Assembly: GCF_900115065.1 (NCBI RefSeq)
Contig: NZ_FOVE01000014.1
Span: 35,288-99,287 of the forward strand
Direction: 5' to 3'
From: Formivibrio citricus
Lineage (GTDB): Bacteria > Pseudomonadota > Gammaproteobacteria > Burkholderiales > Chitinibacteraceae
DNA: 64,000 nt
The position numbers and the translations under genes were made by a program. How positions within the stretch are numbered: the stretch's first letter is position 1; each line of letters opens with the position of its first letter. The notes beneath the pieces are model-generated. The model did not search any database. It saw only the letters and a program-made list of their open reading frames with translations, and was not told where the DNA came from. Shown piece after piece: positions 32,585 through 41,504 of this stretch.

Positions 32585-33514
32585 CTAATAGGAGCAAGAA
32601 ACCTCTGAATGTTCGATCACGGGACGATCATGACAACTTGGAGAAAGACCGGCAGCTGCATCGTACACAATAACAGGGGTGAGCGATTGTAGGCACTGGT
32701 GCTGAGGACCAGTTGCATTCCAAAACAAGATCACGTTGTCTGGCGTTACCGGTAGCTTTGGCTTAGCAAGCGACAAAAACTTCAGGAGTCTAGCCCGGTC
32801 AATTCTAAGCAAATCTTTTGCTACTTGAATGTCGGAGTTGAGTGCGTCAACTATGGGCTGTGTAATTTCGCCCTTAAGCCTCATTCTTAGTATGCTCGGT
32901 AACATCCCGTGCCAATTCCGCGATTTGTAATGCCGATAGGCAAGTTCCTCAAAAACCTTTCCCATATTCCATTCAGATGTCTCGAGAGTGGCAACAATCC
33001 CGTTCAGTACCCTACTAAGGTCATCATGACCGTTCCAATTTTCTTTGGCTTTGTACCTCAGATCATGTTCCACTTCGTGCCACCCCTCGGAAAGGATGCT
33101 ACGCAATTGAACCTCGAATGTTGAATCGAGTGGTGCGTCGCCTTTAATCCTGAGAAAATTATCGGTGGATTCACTTGGGAGGCGGAATATCAAGTTATAA
33201 CGCGTTACAGAAAATTGGTCTCTTTCCGGTCGATCAATTGTCGAAGCACTACTATCAATACGAAAATTTGACTCGAGAATTGATTTGACGATTGGAATGT
33301 CGTCAGGAAAATATAGCGCTATCCTAATACCGATGGAGTCTTGAATCAATTTCCCGCCGACTCGATACTTTCCAGGTTCCCGCATAAGCTTCGAGTTGAG
33401 GGATGCATCGTCTTTGCCTCTGGAAAAGACGCGAAAAAGAATGCCGACGGCAGACAATAAATCTTCAATTTCACGCCGCATTTCTGCTGCAATATGTTCA
33501 TATTTGCTTCTCAT
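32585..33514 (-). CDS. RelA/SpoT-domain nucleotidyltransferase-like protein
   Basis: A 309-aa protein. Residues 20-160 match the RelA/SpoT synthetase fold: FRVFSRGKDDAS (28-38), QDSIGIRI (58-65), FEVQLRSILSEGWHEVEHDLRYK split as FEVQLRS (133-139) and HEVEHDLRYK (146-155). No HD hydrolase, TGS or ACT domain is present; the C-terminal half is helical and unfamiliar. Family members make (p)ppGpp or (p)ppApp, or pyrophosphorylate tRNA as toxSAS toxins. Start ATG 33514 overlaps the upstream NACHT stop (ATGA), so the two are co-translated. Likely the effector of the pair. Confidence 0.88.
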   Translation of the reverse strand: MRSKYEHIAAEMRREIEDLLSAVGILFRVFSRGKDDASLNSKLMREPGKYRVGGKLIQDSIGIRIALYFPDDIPIVKSILESNFRIDSSASTIDRPERDQFSVTRYNLIFRLPSESTDNFLRIKGDAPLDSTFEVQLRSILSEGWHEVEHDLRYKAKENWNGHDDLSRVLNGIVATLETSEWNMGKVFEELAYRHYKSRNWHGMLPSILRMRLKGEITQPIVDALNSDIQVAKDLLRIDRARLLKFLSLAKPKLPVTPDNVILFWNATGPQHQCLQSLTPVIVYDAAAGLSPSCHDRPVIEHSEVSCSY

Positions 33515-35628
33515 TGCGCCCTTCCCAAAATATGACGAATCTCAGGTAGCCGGTCAAAATTCAGCTCGACAAACGCTGCACTATGGGGTTGAAGCAAAAC
33601 ACCTCTTTTCTTTAATTGGTGAATAGCGTTATATATTTCATCAGGCCGGAAGCCGCCGTATCCGTTGCAAATCCCCGATATTGGACGATGCTTGTGCATG
33701 AGCTTTTCACGTCCGACAGGCCAAAATTTTTCAAGAACATGCCTTTCAAGCAAGAGTGCATGAGTTGGCAAGACTGAAGAATCAATTTCATCAATATTTT
33801 CTATTACTTTTTTAAGGAATTCACTGTCACCTACTTCGCCAAGGATGTATATGGAGCCAGCGGGCTTACCGGTTGCAACGTTGTCGCCGTAAAACTTGCA
33901 ATTCAGAAATGTAACGCCGGACAACTTGTCAAGCGCAAATTCGCAGCTTCTAAATGTACAATCGTTAAACTGAAAGCTTTCGATTGTCTCTAAGCCAAAC
34001 TTAACCGCATCAAACTCAAGGCCTTCGGCCTCATCGGATTGAAGGGGAAAGTCGACGGCGCCTATTAGTCGCGCCGTAAAGTCCGTTTTGTATGAAATCG
34101 CTGTGAATTCTAACGATTGGCGAATGCGTTCGAGAAGCTCTTTGCGTTCAAAAATAGTTCGCGGACGATATGAAACCACAGCTGGCTCAAGAAAGCGCAC
34201 ATCGTCGTTTAACCAATCGTCGTCATTAATAATATTTGCTGCCACAAAATAGCCCAAGACAAATTCATTGATGAATCCTATTTTGTTCTCTTCCTTGCTA
34301 CTTCTGTCTAGAAGGGCGTGACTAGCAATCTTATTTGCAATAAATTCCTTATCCGGGCGCTCTGATGAAGGATAAAGCACCAAGGCCTCTTCGATTTCTT
34401 GTATACAATTTTTTAGTATCAAATCGACGATGTAGTCTCTCTGTTCTGATGTGTATCCGCCTGAGATCATGTCGGCTGCGATGCTTGTAAGGATCGACTT
34501 TTGTGTGTCGACGCTCATCTGCAGATCTTGCCTCAGTCTTTCTCGCTCGAGCAGAAAGTTGAAATAGCGCTCCACCAAACCTTGCGGCGATTCGATAACT
34601 GCGTCGAATTTATCATCAGGAATGCATCGTAAGTAAGAAAGCAGAACGGGGTTGGTAAGACTATTCTTTATGTCCAAGGATGTGGCTTGAATAGCCTTGA
34701 GTCGATTTTCTGGCAACCAGTCGATAAGTGATGGTTCGCCAATTCGGATCCTTATTAATTCAAATTCGTCAGAATGTGTGGCCGCCCAACTATGAAAAGC
34801 GTCCCCCTCGAACAAAACCGTGCGACGCGTGGTAAGAACTATTTTGGCGTTGCCCGTCAAAAACTGGCCTATAGTTTCGAGCATTGGCTCCTGATTCTCG
34901 AAGTCATCATCTTCGTCGGTCTTTCGTAAAAGTTCATCGAAGCCGTCGAGGATGGTAACCACACGTCCATTTATCATTTCGCTCTGGACGAGGCGGGAAC
35001 TGAGTGTCGGAAATTTTCTGTCAATTTCATCAAGAAGTACGTAGCGAAATATTGGGGCCTTTCTGTTTCGAGACAGTTCAGAGAAAAGTGGTAAATAGTT
35101 TTTCTCCTGTATTAGTTGGTGAACTATTTCGTAGGCGGTGCAGGTTTTTCCGAATCCGGCGGCGGCCTCAATCAGAAAGAGGATAGGGCGGGCAGCATTT
35201 AATCGAGCGACGACTTCGGCAGCTGGTGACTTACTGCCATCCTTCCCGTTGACGCTATAGGGCGCATTGATGTATTCGTAGCGCGCGTCGTCGGCAAATG
35301 GCTTAACAATGTTATTAGTGAATTGCTTATAGTCTTTATCAAGCCTGTCGAGAATTGAGGCAACAGAAAAGAACCCTTTGAACAGCTCTGTTTCAGTCTG
35401 TTTTGGAGACAAGAAACTTCGCACAGTACATGCATAGCCAGTGGCCGAAAAATCATCAAATGGCTTCTTGGTGTTGGCGCTTTCGCTCAGCGGGACAATG
35501 TCTGCGTTGTCGAAGTAGCCCGTCTTAAGAGTGAAGACGATTACGTTTTCAGGCTCGTAAACCTTTGCAGTTTCGAATCCGTATCGTCGGTATATTTCTT
35601 CTAATTCGCGCTTGAGTTGGTTATCCAT
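33511..35628 (-). CDS. NACHT-domain (STAND) NTPase
   Basis: A 705-aa protein. Walker A EAAAGFGKT (154-162), Walker B TILDGFDEL (225-233) and sensor LTTRR (about 260-264) are typical NACHT motifs. The N-terminal ~145 residues form an unknown domain. The C-terminal third holds pentapeptide-like units (FQFNDCTFRSCEF, VTFLNCKF) in place of LRR or TPR. ATG 35628 follows GAGGGG at a loose distance; ATG 35664 is possible. Bacterial NACHT proteins (bNACHT, AVS relatives) sense phage and activate effectors. Coupled to the RelA/SpoT gene. Local base composition is AT-rich against the core genome, a sign of transfer. Confidence 0.88.
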   Translation of the reverse strand: MDNQLKRELEEIYRRYGFETAKVYEPENVIVFTLKTGYFDNADIVPLSESANTKKPFDDFSATGYACTVRSFLSPKQTETELFKGFFSVASILDRLDKDYKQFTNNIVKPFADDARYEYINAPYSVNGKDGSKSPAAEVVARLNAARPILFLIEAAAGFGKTCTAYEIVHQLIQEKNYLPLFSELSRNRKAPIFRYVLLDEIDRKFPTLSSRLVQSEMINGRVVTILDGFDELLRKTDEDDDFENQEPMLETIGQFLTGNAKIVLTTRRTVLFEGDAFHSWAATHSDEFELIRIRIGEPSLIDWLPENRLKAIQATSLDIKNSLTNPVLLSYLRCIPDDKFDAVIESPQGLVERYFNFLLERERLRQDLQMSVDTQKSILTSIAADMISGGYTSEQRDYIVDLILKNCIQEIEEALVLYPSSERPDKEFIANKIASHALLDRSSKEENKIGFINEFVLGYFVAANIINDDDWLNDDVRFLEPAVVSYRPRTIFERKELLERIRQSLEFTAISYKTDFTARLIGAVDFPLQSDEAEGLEFDAVKFGLETIESFQFNDCTFRSCEFALDKLSGVTFLNCKFYGDNVATGKPAGSIYILGEVGDSEFLKKVIENIDEIDSSVLPTHALLLERHVLEKFWPVGREKLMHKHRPISGICNGYGGFRPDEIYNAIHQLKKRGVLLQPHSAAFVELNFDRLPEIRHILGRAQ

Positions 35629-35702
35629 GTTATAATGCCCCTCAGGATTATTCCCATTATGCATTAATCTGTTTGCTTGTTCATAGCTACAAGTACAGGG
35701 CC

Positions 35703-35790
35703 GTAGGTGCGATTAGCGAAGCATAATCGCACGCATGTTGATTTTGCGCGCCAACGAACTGGGCGATTACGCGATGCTATCGCCCCTACA
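35703..35790. repeat. REP/MITE-like inverted repeat pair
   Basis: Hairpin 1: GTGCGATT...AATCGCAC (35707-35732). Hairpin 2: GGGCGAT...ATCGCCC (35761-35785). The outer edges GTAGG (35703-35707) and CCTAC (35785-35789) are inverted. This looks like a REP doublet (BIME-like). It sits just upstream of the NACHT gene. Confidence 0.6.
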
Positions 35791-35956
35791 ACAACATTGG
35801 ATCGGATGACCGCTTCTGGCCGAGAGTAGTCGTTCCCTCAGTTGGTGGTCAACGCCCGCTTTGGCCGAACTACAGACATATATCACCGGGATTCGAACAG
35901 TACCCTCCCCAGGGATGTATAGGTCCAAGCAAGCCATAGCTTTTGGTCATGACTAC

Positions 35957-36415
35957 TCATTTTTGCAATTTAGCTTCACGTTTTTCCCGATTTCGATCCT
36001 TTCGGCACAAGATACAGCCGCAAATCAACCCTCCAATGCGCACCTTTTGCTGCCCATGGCGGGGGCATATAAAAAGAGCAAACAGGGGATCGGCGGGGTC
36101 GCGCTGAACATCGCGGCAGTCGGGGGTGGGCGATTGGGCCATCCGCCGTTGCAGAACCGTATCGCTGAACCGTCTTGAGGCCTTGTGTTTTTCCGGCAAT
36201 GGATAGCTCGGCGACTGACTGGCCTCTTCCCCGCATTTCGGGCAGGCGTGTGCCGCCCAAAGCAGGTTGGCGGCCGAGGATGCCTTAACTTCTCCATGTA
36301 TCGGACAGTGCAGATATACGGGATCGCGAAAGCGCGTGTATCGCTCGATAGTCACCTGACTATCAGGGTGCGCAATTTGAAAACGATGCCGGTACACATG
36401 AATGCTAAGGATCAT
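35957..36415 (-). CDS. Small protein with two DUF723-like zinc motifs
   Basis: A 152-aa protein. Two similar units are visible: HCPIHGEVKASSAANLLWA ending ACPKCG (about 36-62), and ICPRHGQQKVRIGGLICGCILC (about 116-137), each with the CPxHG...CxxC pattern seen in phage-encoded DUF723-type zinc domains. The ribosome site at ATG 36415 is weak. It may bind DNA or accompany a homing nuclease; function unknown. Confidence 0.5.
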   Translation of the reverse strand: MILSIHVYRHRFQIAHPDSQVTIERYTRFRDPVYLHCPIHGEVKASSAANLLWAAHACPKCGEEASQSPSYPLPEKHKASRRFSDTVLQRRMAQSPTPDCRDVQRDPADPLFALFICPRHGQQKVRIGGLICGCILCRKDRNREKREAKLQK

Positions 36416-36436
36416 CGTTTTTTACATCCCGTCGCG

Positions 36437-36889
36437 CTATTCATCCTCTGAGTACCGGGGAGGATGCTTTTCATCGACACACCGCTGATTCCAGTTCATG
36501 TCGTCGAACCAGGTCGCCCGTTTACCTGATCCATCCGCAGACCTCACCATCGGTTCCCCTTTTACATTGAACGCTACGCTGGAGAAATTGGGCGGGCTGG
36601 ATTCGTCGGCATAGAAGTTGTAGGTCGCCACGAATCGGGTGTTGCCAGCGAACTGACCGACAGAGTCACCGGAGGCCATCGATCCGCACACGTAGATTTG
36701 ATCGATGTTTTTTGAATAGATCGCAAACGACTCGTTGAACTTTACTGCCGATGGGTTATGGAATTGCTTCGCGATTTTGGCGCGCGCATCCTTGATCGAA
36801 TAGTCCATGGCTTCCTGCGGTGTCATGGCCGATGCCCAAGCACAGGCGCCAAGCATGGCAAGAGACAAAGCTACGCTGATCTTTTTCAT
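36437..36889 (-). CDS. Secreted protein of unknown function
   Basis: A 150-aa protein with signal peptide (MKKISVALSLAMLGACAWAS, cleavage near ASA-MT). Mature part has two cysteines (YVCGSM; NQRCVDE) that could form a disulfide. AAAGGA lies before ATG 36889. Third of a group of closely spaced secreted products; 10 bp from the next. Confidence 0.7.
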   Translation of the reverse strand: MKKISVALSLAMLGACAWASAMTPQEAMDYSIKDARAKIAKQFHNPSAVKFNESFAIYSKNIDQIYVCGSMASGDSVGQFAGNTRFVATYNFYADESSPPNFSSVAFNVKGEPMVRSADGSGKRATWFDDMNWNQRCVDEKHPPRYSEDE

Positions 36890-36899
36890 AAAATCCTTT

Positions 36900-37178
36900 C
36901 TATTTGATGTTGTCCTTCTTCCACTCCTCAACCATCTCCTGCGTCACGTCCTTCGGGTAACACAGTGGCGCGTAGCCCCCGGGCTTGCTATATGCGCTGC
37001 GCTTTCCACAGTTACGCCCAGCCCGATCTGTGTTGTACGGGCACGGGCAGTTGCCGGGATAGTTCGCGAGGGAATCCTTGATGATTTGCTGCTTGATCTG
37101 GGTGTCCGAGATAGGAGCTCGGGCGAAGGAAGCGCCGGGGAGGAGGAGGCTGAAAACGATAGCGAGGCGGAGCATCAT
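36900..37178 (-). CDS. Secreted Cys-rich 92-aa protein
   Basis: A signal peptide (MMLRLAIVFSLLLPGASFA) precedes a mature part with NCPCPYNTDRAGRNCGKRSA and YAPLCYPKDVT. This arrangement is found in a conserved proteobacterial family of unnamed small periplasmic proteins, often beside DNA uptake or surface genes. Function unknown. Confidence 0.75.
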   Translation of the reverse strand: MMLRLAIVFSLLLPGASFARAPISDTQIKQQIIKDSLANYPGNCPCPYNTDRAGRNCGKRSAYSKPGGYAPLCYPKDVTQEMVEEWKKDNIK

Positions 37179-37181
37179 GAT

Positions 37182-37406
37182 TTATGTCCGCTTGGTGTAG
37201 TGATCATTGGTACGACGGTTTTTGTATTTCCCGCCTTTGTGGGATGAACCTTTGCCACCGGCATAATGGCCCCCTTTGTTGGAATACGATTTCTTTGAGT
37301 AAGACTTGCTGGCGTGGGATTTGCCGCCACCTCGGCTGCCGCGAGCCTCTGCCGGCATGGAAGCAAGACCAAAACAAACAAGAAGTACGATCAGAAAATT
37401 ACGCAT
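37182..37406 (-). CDS. Small secreted Gly/Ser/Lys-rich peptide
   Basis: A 74-aa product with a signal peptide (MRNFLIVLLVCFGLASMPAEA) and a mature part built of short GGK/SYSKK/KGG units, very basic. GAGGGG precedes ATG 37406. Lies 3 bp upstream of the Cys-rich gene, so the three form an operon. Might coat surfaces or bind nucleic acid or metal; no firm match. Confidence 0.65.
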   Translation of the reverse strand: MRNFLIVLLVCFGLASMPAEARGSRGGGKSHASKSYSKKSYSNKGGHYAGGKGSSHKGGKYKNRRTNDHYTKRT

Positions 37407-37487
37407 ATATCCCCTCATCTAGATAAAAAAGCCGCGATAAATCCAACCTTCCAACAGGAAATTTGGGAGTGACGTTGCGGCGCTTAC

Positions 37488-37973
37488 TCATTGCACATCA
37501 AACTCAAATACGCTGGCTAAAACGCCTTCGATAAAAACGCGAATGACATAACGCCCCTTGGGGTCTCCCGGCGCCACTGCCCAGGAATTGAAAATGATGC
37601 CCCGTTCAGGGGAAACCTCCCGCTCGGTGATCGAGACTCGGCCGTCGGTCGAAACCGAACGCGTGCCCAATGGTTCAGGGTTCCCCCAGGTGTCAGGCTT
37701 TGCCGGAAGGGTGAATTCCTCGCGCCATTTGATCTTGGGCTTGTCCGTGCGAAGAAGCATGACCCAGCCATAACCTTGATTTGGCGTAAGAGGTACTACC
37801 TTCGCAGGTTCAAACGGAGGGTTTCCGGACTCTGCCGAATTGAAAAGACCAAAATCGGCGCTGACGACTTCGACGGCACTGGATGGGCTATCAGTCGGGT
37901 TCGATGGCGATGCAAATACTGGACCGCAAAGTACCAGTGCAACAAGCGAAAGATGAGTGATCAGTCGGTTCAT
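37488..37973 (-). CDS. Secreted 161-aa protein of unknown function
   Basis: A signal peptide (MNRLITHLSLVALVLCGPVFA) precedes a beta-rich mature domain ending VIRVFIEGVLASVFEFDVQ, reminiscent of small immunoglobulin-like periplasmic folds. A longer frame to 38060 is unlikely since it would precede the signal. No clear ribosome site. Confidence 0.6.
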   Translation of the reverse strand: MNRLITHLSLVALVLCGPVFASPSNPTDSPSSAVEVVSADFGLFNSAESGNPPFEPAKVVPLTPNQGYGWVMLLRTDKPKIKWREEFTLPAKPDTWGNPEPLGTRSVSTDGRVSITEREVSPERGIIFNSWAVAPGDPKGRYVIRVFIEGVLASVFEFDVQ

Positions 37974-38065
37974 ATGCGTGCTTGCGAAAAAAGGACGATG
38001 CCATCCCGAAGCGATGGAGGAAGCCACTTCGGCAGCGGAGTGCCAGGATGGGATTTTCATCTCCC

Positions 38066-38434
38066 ACTGGATAACTTACAGCATTAGACAATCACGATCA
38101 TTATCGCCGTTGATATCGATCCCGCCAAGCATGTTGCTACGGCGCATGGCGCAAATGAGACGGTGTGTTTCGATGCGAGGGGAGGGGCTTGCCAAACCCG
38201 GTCGGAGCGCGGTGATTACAAAATCCGCGGTATCCCATACAGGCGCAGATGGACCGTATTGCTGCCCTGTAATGTCACGCGTCCTGGTGCATATCCAGTA
38301 CTGCGCGTGCGTTGAAGAGGTCTTACCCTCAGTGAATCAGGTGTTCCGTCGCAGAACGGCGCCAGCGGGACGAGGGTAATTATCTCGCGGGCCACCAAGA
38401 CCAGCGAGATATCCCTACAGATTCGGATGGGCGC
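38066..38434. other. Gap with a possible transposase relic
   Basis: A plus-strand frame from about 38098 reads IIAVDIDPAKHVATAHGANE, which faintly recalls the GVDIAK start of IS110-type transposases, but it decays within 70 codons. Nothing else is seen. Confidence 0.3.
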
Positions 38435-38767
38435 TTAGATGCGCAGGCCGTCTAGATTCTTGCCGCTGGCCAGCCAATCCAACACCCATTGCGGCTTGCG
38501 ACCACGCCCTGTCCAGGTCTGCTCAGCATCTGCAGGGTTACGGAACTGGGCAATACCCGCATTCGCCTGCTTGCGGGGCTTCTTGTCCAAACCAGACAGG
38601 ATTTCATTCAAAGTCATACCTGCATTGGCAGCCATACGCTGAATTTCAGTGCGCAGGTTTTGTTTCTCGGTTTCCTTGCGCTTAACGATTTCAACATCAA
38701 TCTGCTTCTTCAGTTCGGCCAGTTCAATCAGGCTCAGCGTCGAAATATCGATCACGGCATGCTCCAT
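38435..38767 (-). CDS. H-NS family nucleoid protein
   Basis: A 110-aa protein: coiled-coil oligomerisation part (ELAELKKQIDVEIVKRKETE) and the C-terminal DNA-binding signature TWTGRGRKPQWVLDWLASGK. Such island-borne H-NS proteins often silence AT-rich foreign DNA. ATG 38767 is possible, but GGAG six bases before a GTG at 38755 makes that start attractive. Confidence 0.9.
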   Translation of the reverse strand: MEHAVIDISTLSLIELAELKKQIDVEIVKRKETEKQNLRTEIQRMAANAGMTLNEILSGLDKKPRKQANAGIAQFRNPADAEQTWTGRGRKPQWVLDWLASGKNLDGLRI

Positions 38768-39157
38768 ATAAATAAGTCGAAGAAATTTGCGCATCATGCT
38801 CCACCGATGAAGTGGTGGTTCATGACAAGCCAGAAAATATGGGGATAAAAGTAAATATTCCAACCACCGGCGCAAAGCTATTTTTTATAGCGCAAAAAAA
38901 TATGTCAGGTCCGGCTTTGGTAAAAAAATTGATCAAGCAATACGTGCCGAATGTGCGCCTAAATCCTTATGCCGGATAGGGGTCTGTTACATGTTTTTGC
39001 ATCATTATGGTGCAATTTTGGATGTTGGCTTTGTTGACAAGAATGGTGTGGACTGTTAAAAAATGTCATGCAAAACAATGATCTACGTGTTGATTGACCT
39101 TGAGTATTTCCCCAGAATAAAGCCTGTTAATCCGTAGTTAGGGACCAAGGGCTGCTG

Positions 39158-39178
39158 TGGCCACAATATGTGGCTACC
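39158..39178. other. Candidate oriT inverted repeat
   Basis: GTGGCCACA (39158-39166), ATA, TGTGGCTAC (39170-39178): a 9-bp inverted repeat with one mismatch, 78 bp before mobC, in an otherwise gene-free 38880-39255 stretch. Relaxase genes normally lie beside their origin of transfer. Confidence 0.45.
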
Positions 39179-39255
39179 ACACCGGTCTCGCAAATTTAAC
39201 TGGCTATCGCAGGTGTGGTTAATACCTACGCTTGCACTGAACTGGGGTATGGGCG

Positions 39256-39552
39256 ATGCGATCAAAATTTCTGAAAATTAGAGTCACTGAAGAGGAATAC
39301 CTTCAGGCCCAGGAGAAAGCCAAGCAGATGGGGCGCTCAGTTTCCGACCTGATGCGTATGACGCTTTCTCTCGATTGTGTGCCTATCCGGATTACGGATG
39401 CGGCCGATGAGAGGCGCGAGCAATACATGTCGGTGTTATGTGAAATCGCCGATAAGTTGAACGAACTAACCATTGTCGCGCAGCAAGACAATAAAATCGA
39501 CATGGCCGCATTGGCTTCTATGGCGCATGACTTGCGGAGCCTGAAATTATGA
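39256..39552 (+). CDS. mobC: MobC-like relaxosome accessory protein
   Basis: A 98-aa protein starting MRSKFLKIRVTEEEYLQAQE and QMGRSVSDLMRMTL, the ribbon-helix-helix pattern of MobC/MbeC DNA-binding proteins that open oriT for the relaxase. ATGA overlap with the relaxase gene shows coupling. Confidence 0.8.
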   Translation: MRSKFLKIRVTEEEYLQAQEKAKQMGRSVSDLMRMTLSLDCVPIRITDAADERREQYMSVLCEIADKLNELTIVAQQDNKIDMAALASMAHDLRSLKL

Positions 39553-41174
39553 TTGCAGATAAAATAGATTTGCCCGATGCAGCTGATGTTTTTCGTTCTG
39601 TGCTGTACATAATCACCCCTAAGCCAGAGAACGAACAATCTGCTGAATGCACCCGTGTACTGGCCGTTGCTGCGGATTATATTGTTGCGCCGTTGCTGAT
39701 CATCAATCCTGAATTGGAAGCTGAGCGAATTGCCACTCAAATGGAAGCAGCTGCGCGGCGAATGCGGATGAATCGCGAAATGCCCCAAAATCTGGCTCAA
39801 CGCATCGTAATAGCTCTGTCGCCAGATGATTTTCCAAGCTTGAGCCGCGCGCAAGTCGCGCAGAAAGCAATAGCGCTTGCGCGCGAGTCCACAAAGAATG
39901 TCACCAAACGTCGTCGGATGGCCATATATGTGGTTCATGGCGACAGGAAGCACATTCATGTTCACTGCATCATAGGCACAGTCGACTTGGAGGTCGGGCT
40001 GATATTCAATCCACACCGAGATTATCGGTTGTGGGAACTGGAGATGGAGCGCCAGGAGATCTTCTACAAGCTGACGCGAGTGATTCAGCGAGAAGCGGTT
40101 GCCATTCGCGACCGAGATCCTTCCCGCAGAATTCGGCGCGCAGCCGCAGATGGTGTTGATCTGCAGCTCATGAAAAAACGCTCCCAAGCCCCGTGGAACA
40201 CCCGAGTGCAGGACAAAATCGATCAGGTGCTGGCGTGCGCCACCAACATGGGGCAATTTCTGCTCGCACTGGAAAAGGCGGGCGTGACGCCTTTCCCAAG
40301 AGTGACGGCGGGCAAGTGTGTCGGCATTGCTTTCCGTTATGACGGGAATACTAAAAAAGGCAGAGCACTGGGGTGTGACTATTCGTTCAAGGGCTTGCTT
40401 GAGCGAGGCATCGAATACGATGTTGAACGAGATCACGAGGTTATCGAGATTTTTTGTGCCAAGTCAGTCGCGCTCAGAGCCGGTGCGGAGGTTGCCATGG
40501 CTGCCGAGGCTGTCCAAACAACACCGCCGGCCTTGCCATCCGTGCCTGAACCCGTCGTTTCCACCGTACCGGCACAGGCCGAAATTCATGTCGTTGAGCA
40601 TGATATGGCGATATCGATCGCGCCAGAGCTGACCCCATCGCTGCCGAAAATTGACTGTGGCGATGAGGGGGTGGGTATCGCTAGCCCTGTCAAGCAGCGT
40701 ACCTGCACGCGCATCATTTCCAATTCAGAATATGCCATTCCACCAGCCAAAAATCGGCATAGTGCCTGTGCTTCGCCTTCGGCCGCTCCTGTGATTCCGC
40801 ATGTGTCAGGCAAACCTGCGGCGCATTCTCCGCAGGTTGTCGATGAATACTGGCGGCGCGTTAAGAACATGCCAGTGCTTCGGAAAAAATCTGGCATTGA
40901 ACGAATATTTGCCGAGCGCGCCACCTGGGCATTGCAAGCGAGCGGGGAAGTGCTCGGTAAGGTGGATTGGCAACAAGTCGAAGAAGCGGCCCTGCTCAAG
41001 GCGGTACTGGAGGGGGTGCCACATGAAAAGGCGATTTACGCGATCGCCGATCTTTCTCCGAGATTGGCCGATCCAGCCCAGCGGATGGCGTTTTTGCAGA
41101 AATTCGCCCCCGAGGCCAAATCATCTGAACTGGGCGATAAGACGGAGTGCTTGGTGGGGCCGAGGCGCGGGTGA
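39549..41174 (+). CDS. mobA: MobA-type relaxase (mobilization protein)
   Basis: A 541-aa protein. The three-His metal site is HGDRKHIHVH (His130, His135, His137, His139). After ~310 residues of nuclease, the C-terminal half is Pro/Ala rich and variable, with no helicase or primase. It resembles MOBP-type relaxases. No type IV secretion genes follow, so the island could only be mobilised in trans. The nicking tyrosine is not certain by eye. Confidence 0.82.
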   Translation: MIADKIDLPDAADVFRSVLYIITPKPENEQSAECTRVLAVAADYIVAPLLIINPELEAERIATQMEAAARRMRMNREMPQNLAQRIVIALSPDDFPSLSRAQVAQKAIALARESTKNVTKRRRMAIYVVHGDRKHIHVHCIIGTVDLEVGLIFNPHRDYRLWELEMERQEIFYKLTRVIQREAVAIRDRDPSRRIRRAAADGVDLQLMKKRSQAPWNTRVQDKIDQVLACATNMGQFLLALEKAGVTPFPRVTAGKCVGIAFRYDGNTKKGRALGCDYSFKGLLERGIEYDVERDHEVIEIFCAKSVALRAGAEVAMAAEAVQTTPPALPSVPEPVVSTVPAQAEIHVVEHDMAISIAPELTPSLPKIDCGDEGVGIASPVKQRTCTRIISNSEYAIPPAKNRHSACASPSAAPVIPHVSGKPAAHSPQVVDEYWRRVKNMPVLRKKSGIERIFAERATWALQASGEVLGKVDWQQVEEAALLKAVLEGVPHEKAIYAIADLSPRLADPAQRMAFLQKFAPEAKSSELGDKTECLVGPRRG

Positions 41175-41181
41175 CGTGATT

Positions 41182-41499
41182 TTAAACCTGCCCAAGCCGC
41201 GCCAAGATCGGCGCCCGCTCTGCAGCATCCAAACACTGGTAAACCAGAATCCAGCGGGCCAGCTCATCTTCTTCGGCCAGAAGGTAAGCCGTTGGCACAC
41301 CTAAAACCTCCGCCAGCCGCCCCATGGTGTCCAGATCGGGGACATGTTTCCCGCGTTCATACTGATTGACCCGCGGACTGGCCGACATCTCATCGATTCC
41401 CGCAAGCACGCCCAATGTCATCTGGGAAATGCCAAGGCGCATCCGAGCATCACGCAAGCGCTTGGCAAAACAACCGGAAGGGGGAATCTTTTCATTCAT
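41182..41499 (-). CDS. XRE-family transcriptional regulator
   Basis: A 105-aa protein with a Cro/CI-type HTH (RLRDARMRLGISQMTLGVLA through NQYERGKHVPDLDTMGRLAE). ATG 41499 follows TTAGGT; a longer frame to 41538 is unlikely. Convergent with the relaxase gene, 7 bp from its stop. Two palindromic operators lie directly upstream, so it is likely autoregulated and may control the envelope cluster downstream of it on the other strand. Confidence 0.85.
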   Translation of the reverse strand: MNEKIPPSGCFAKRLRDARMRLGISQMTLGVLAGIDEMSASPRVNQYERGKHVPDLDTMGRLAEVLGVPTAYLLAEEDELARWILVYQCLDAAERAPILARLGQV

Positions 41500-41504
41500 G
41501 GTAC

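Noticed and set aside
38098..38310. IS110-type transposase start
   Set aside because: The resemblance covers about ten residues and the frame decays; kept only as a remark in the gap entry.
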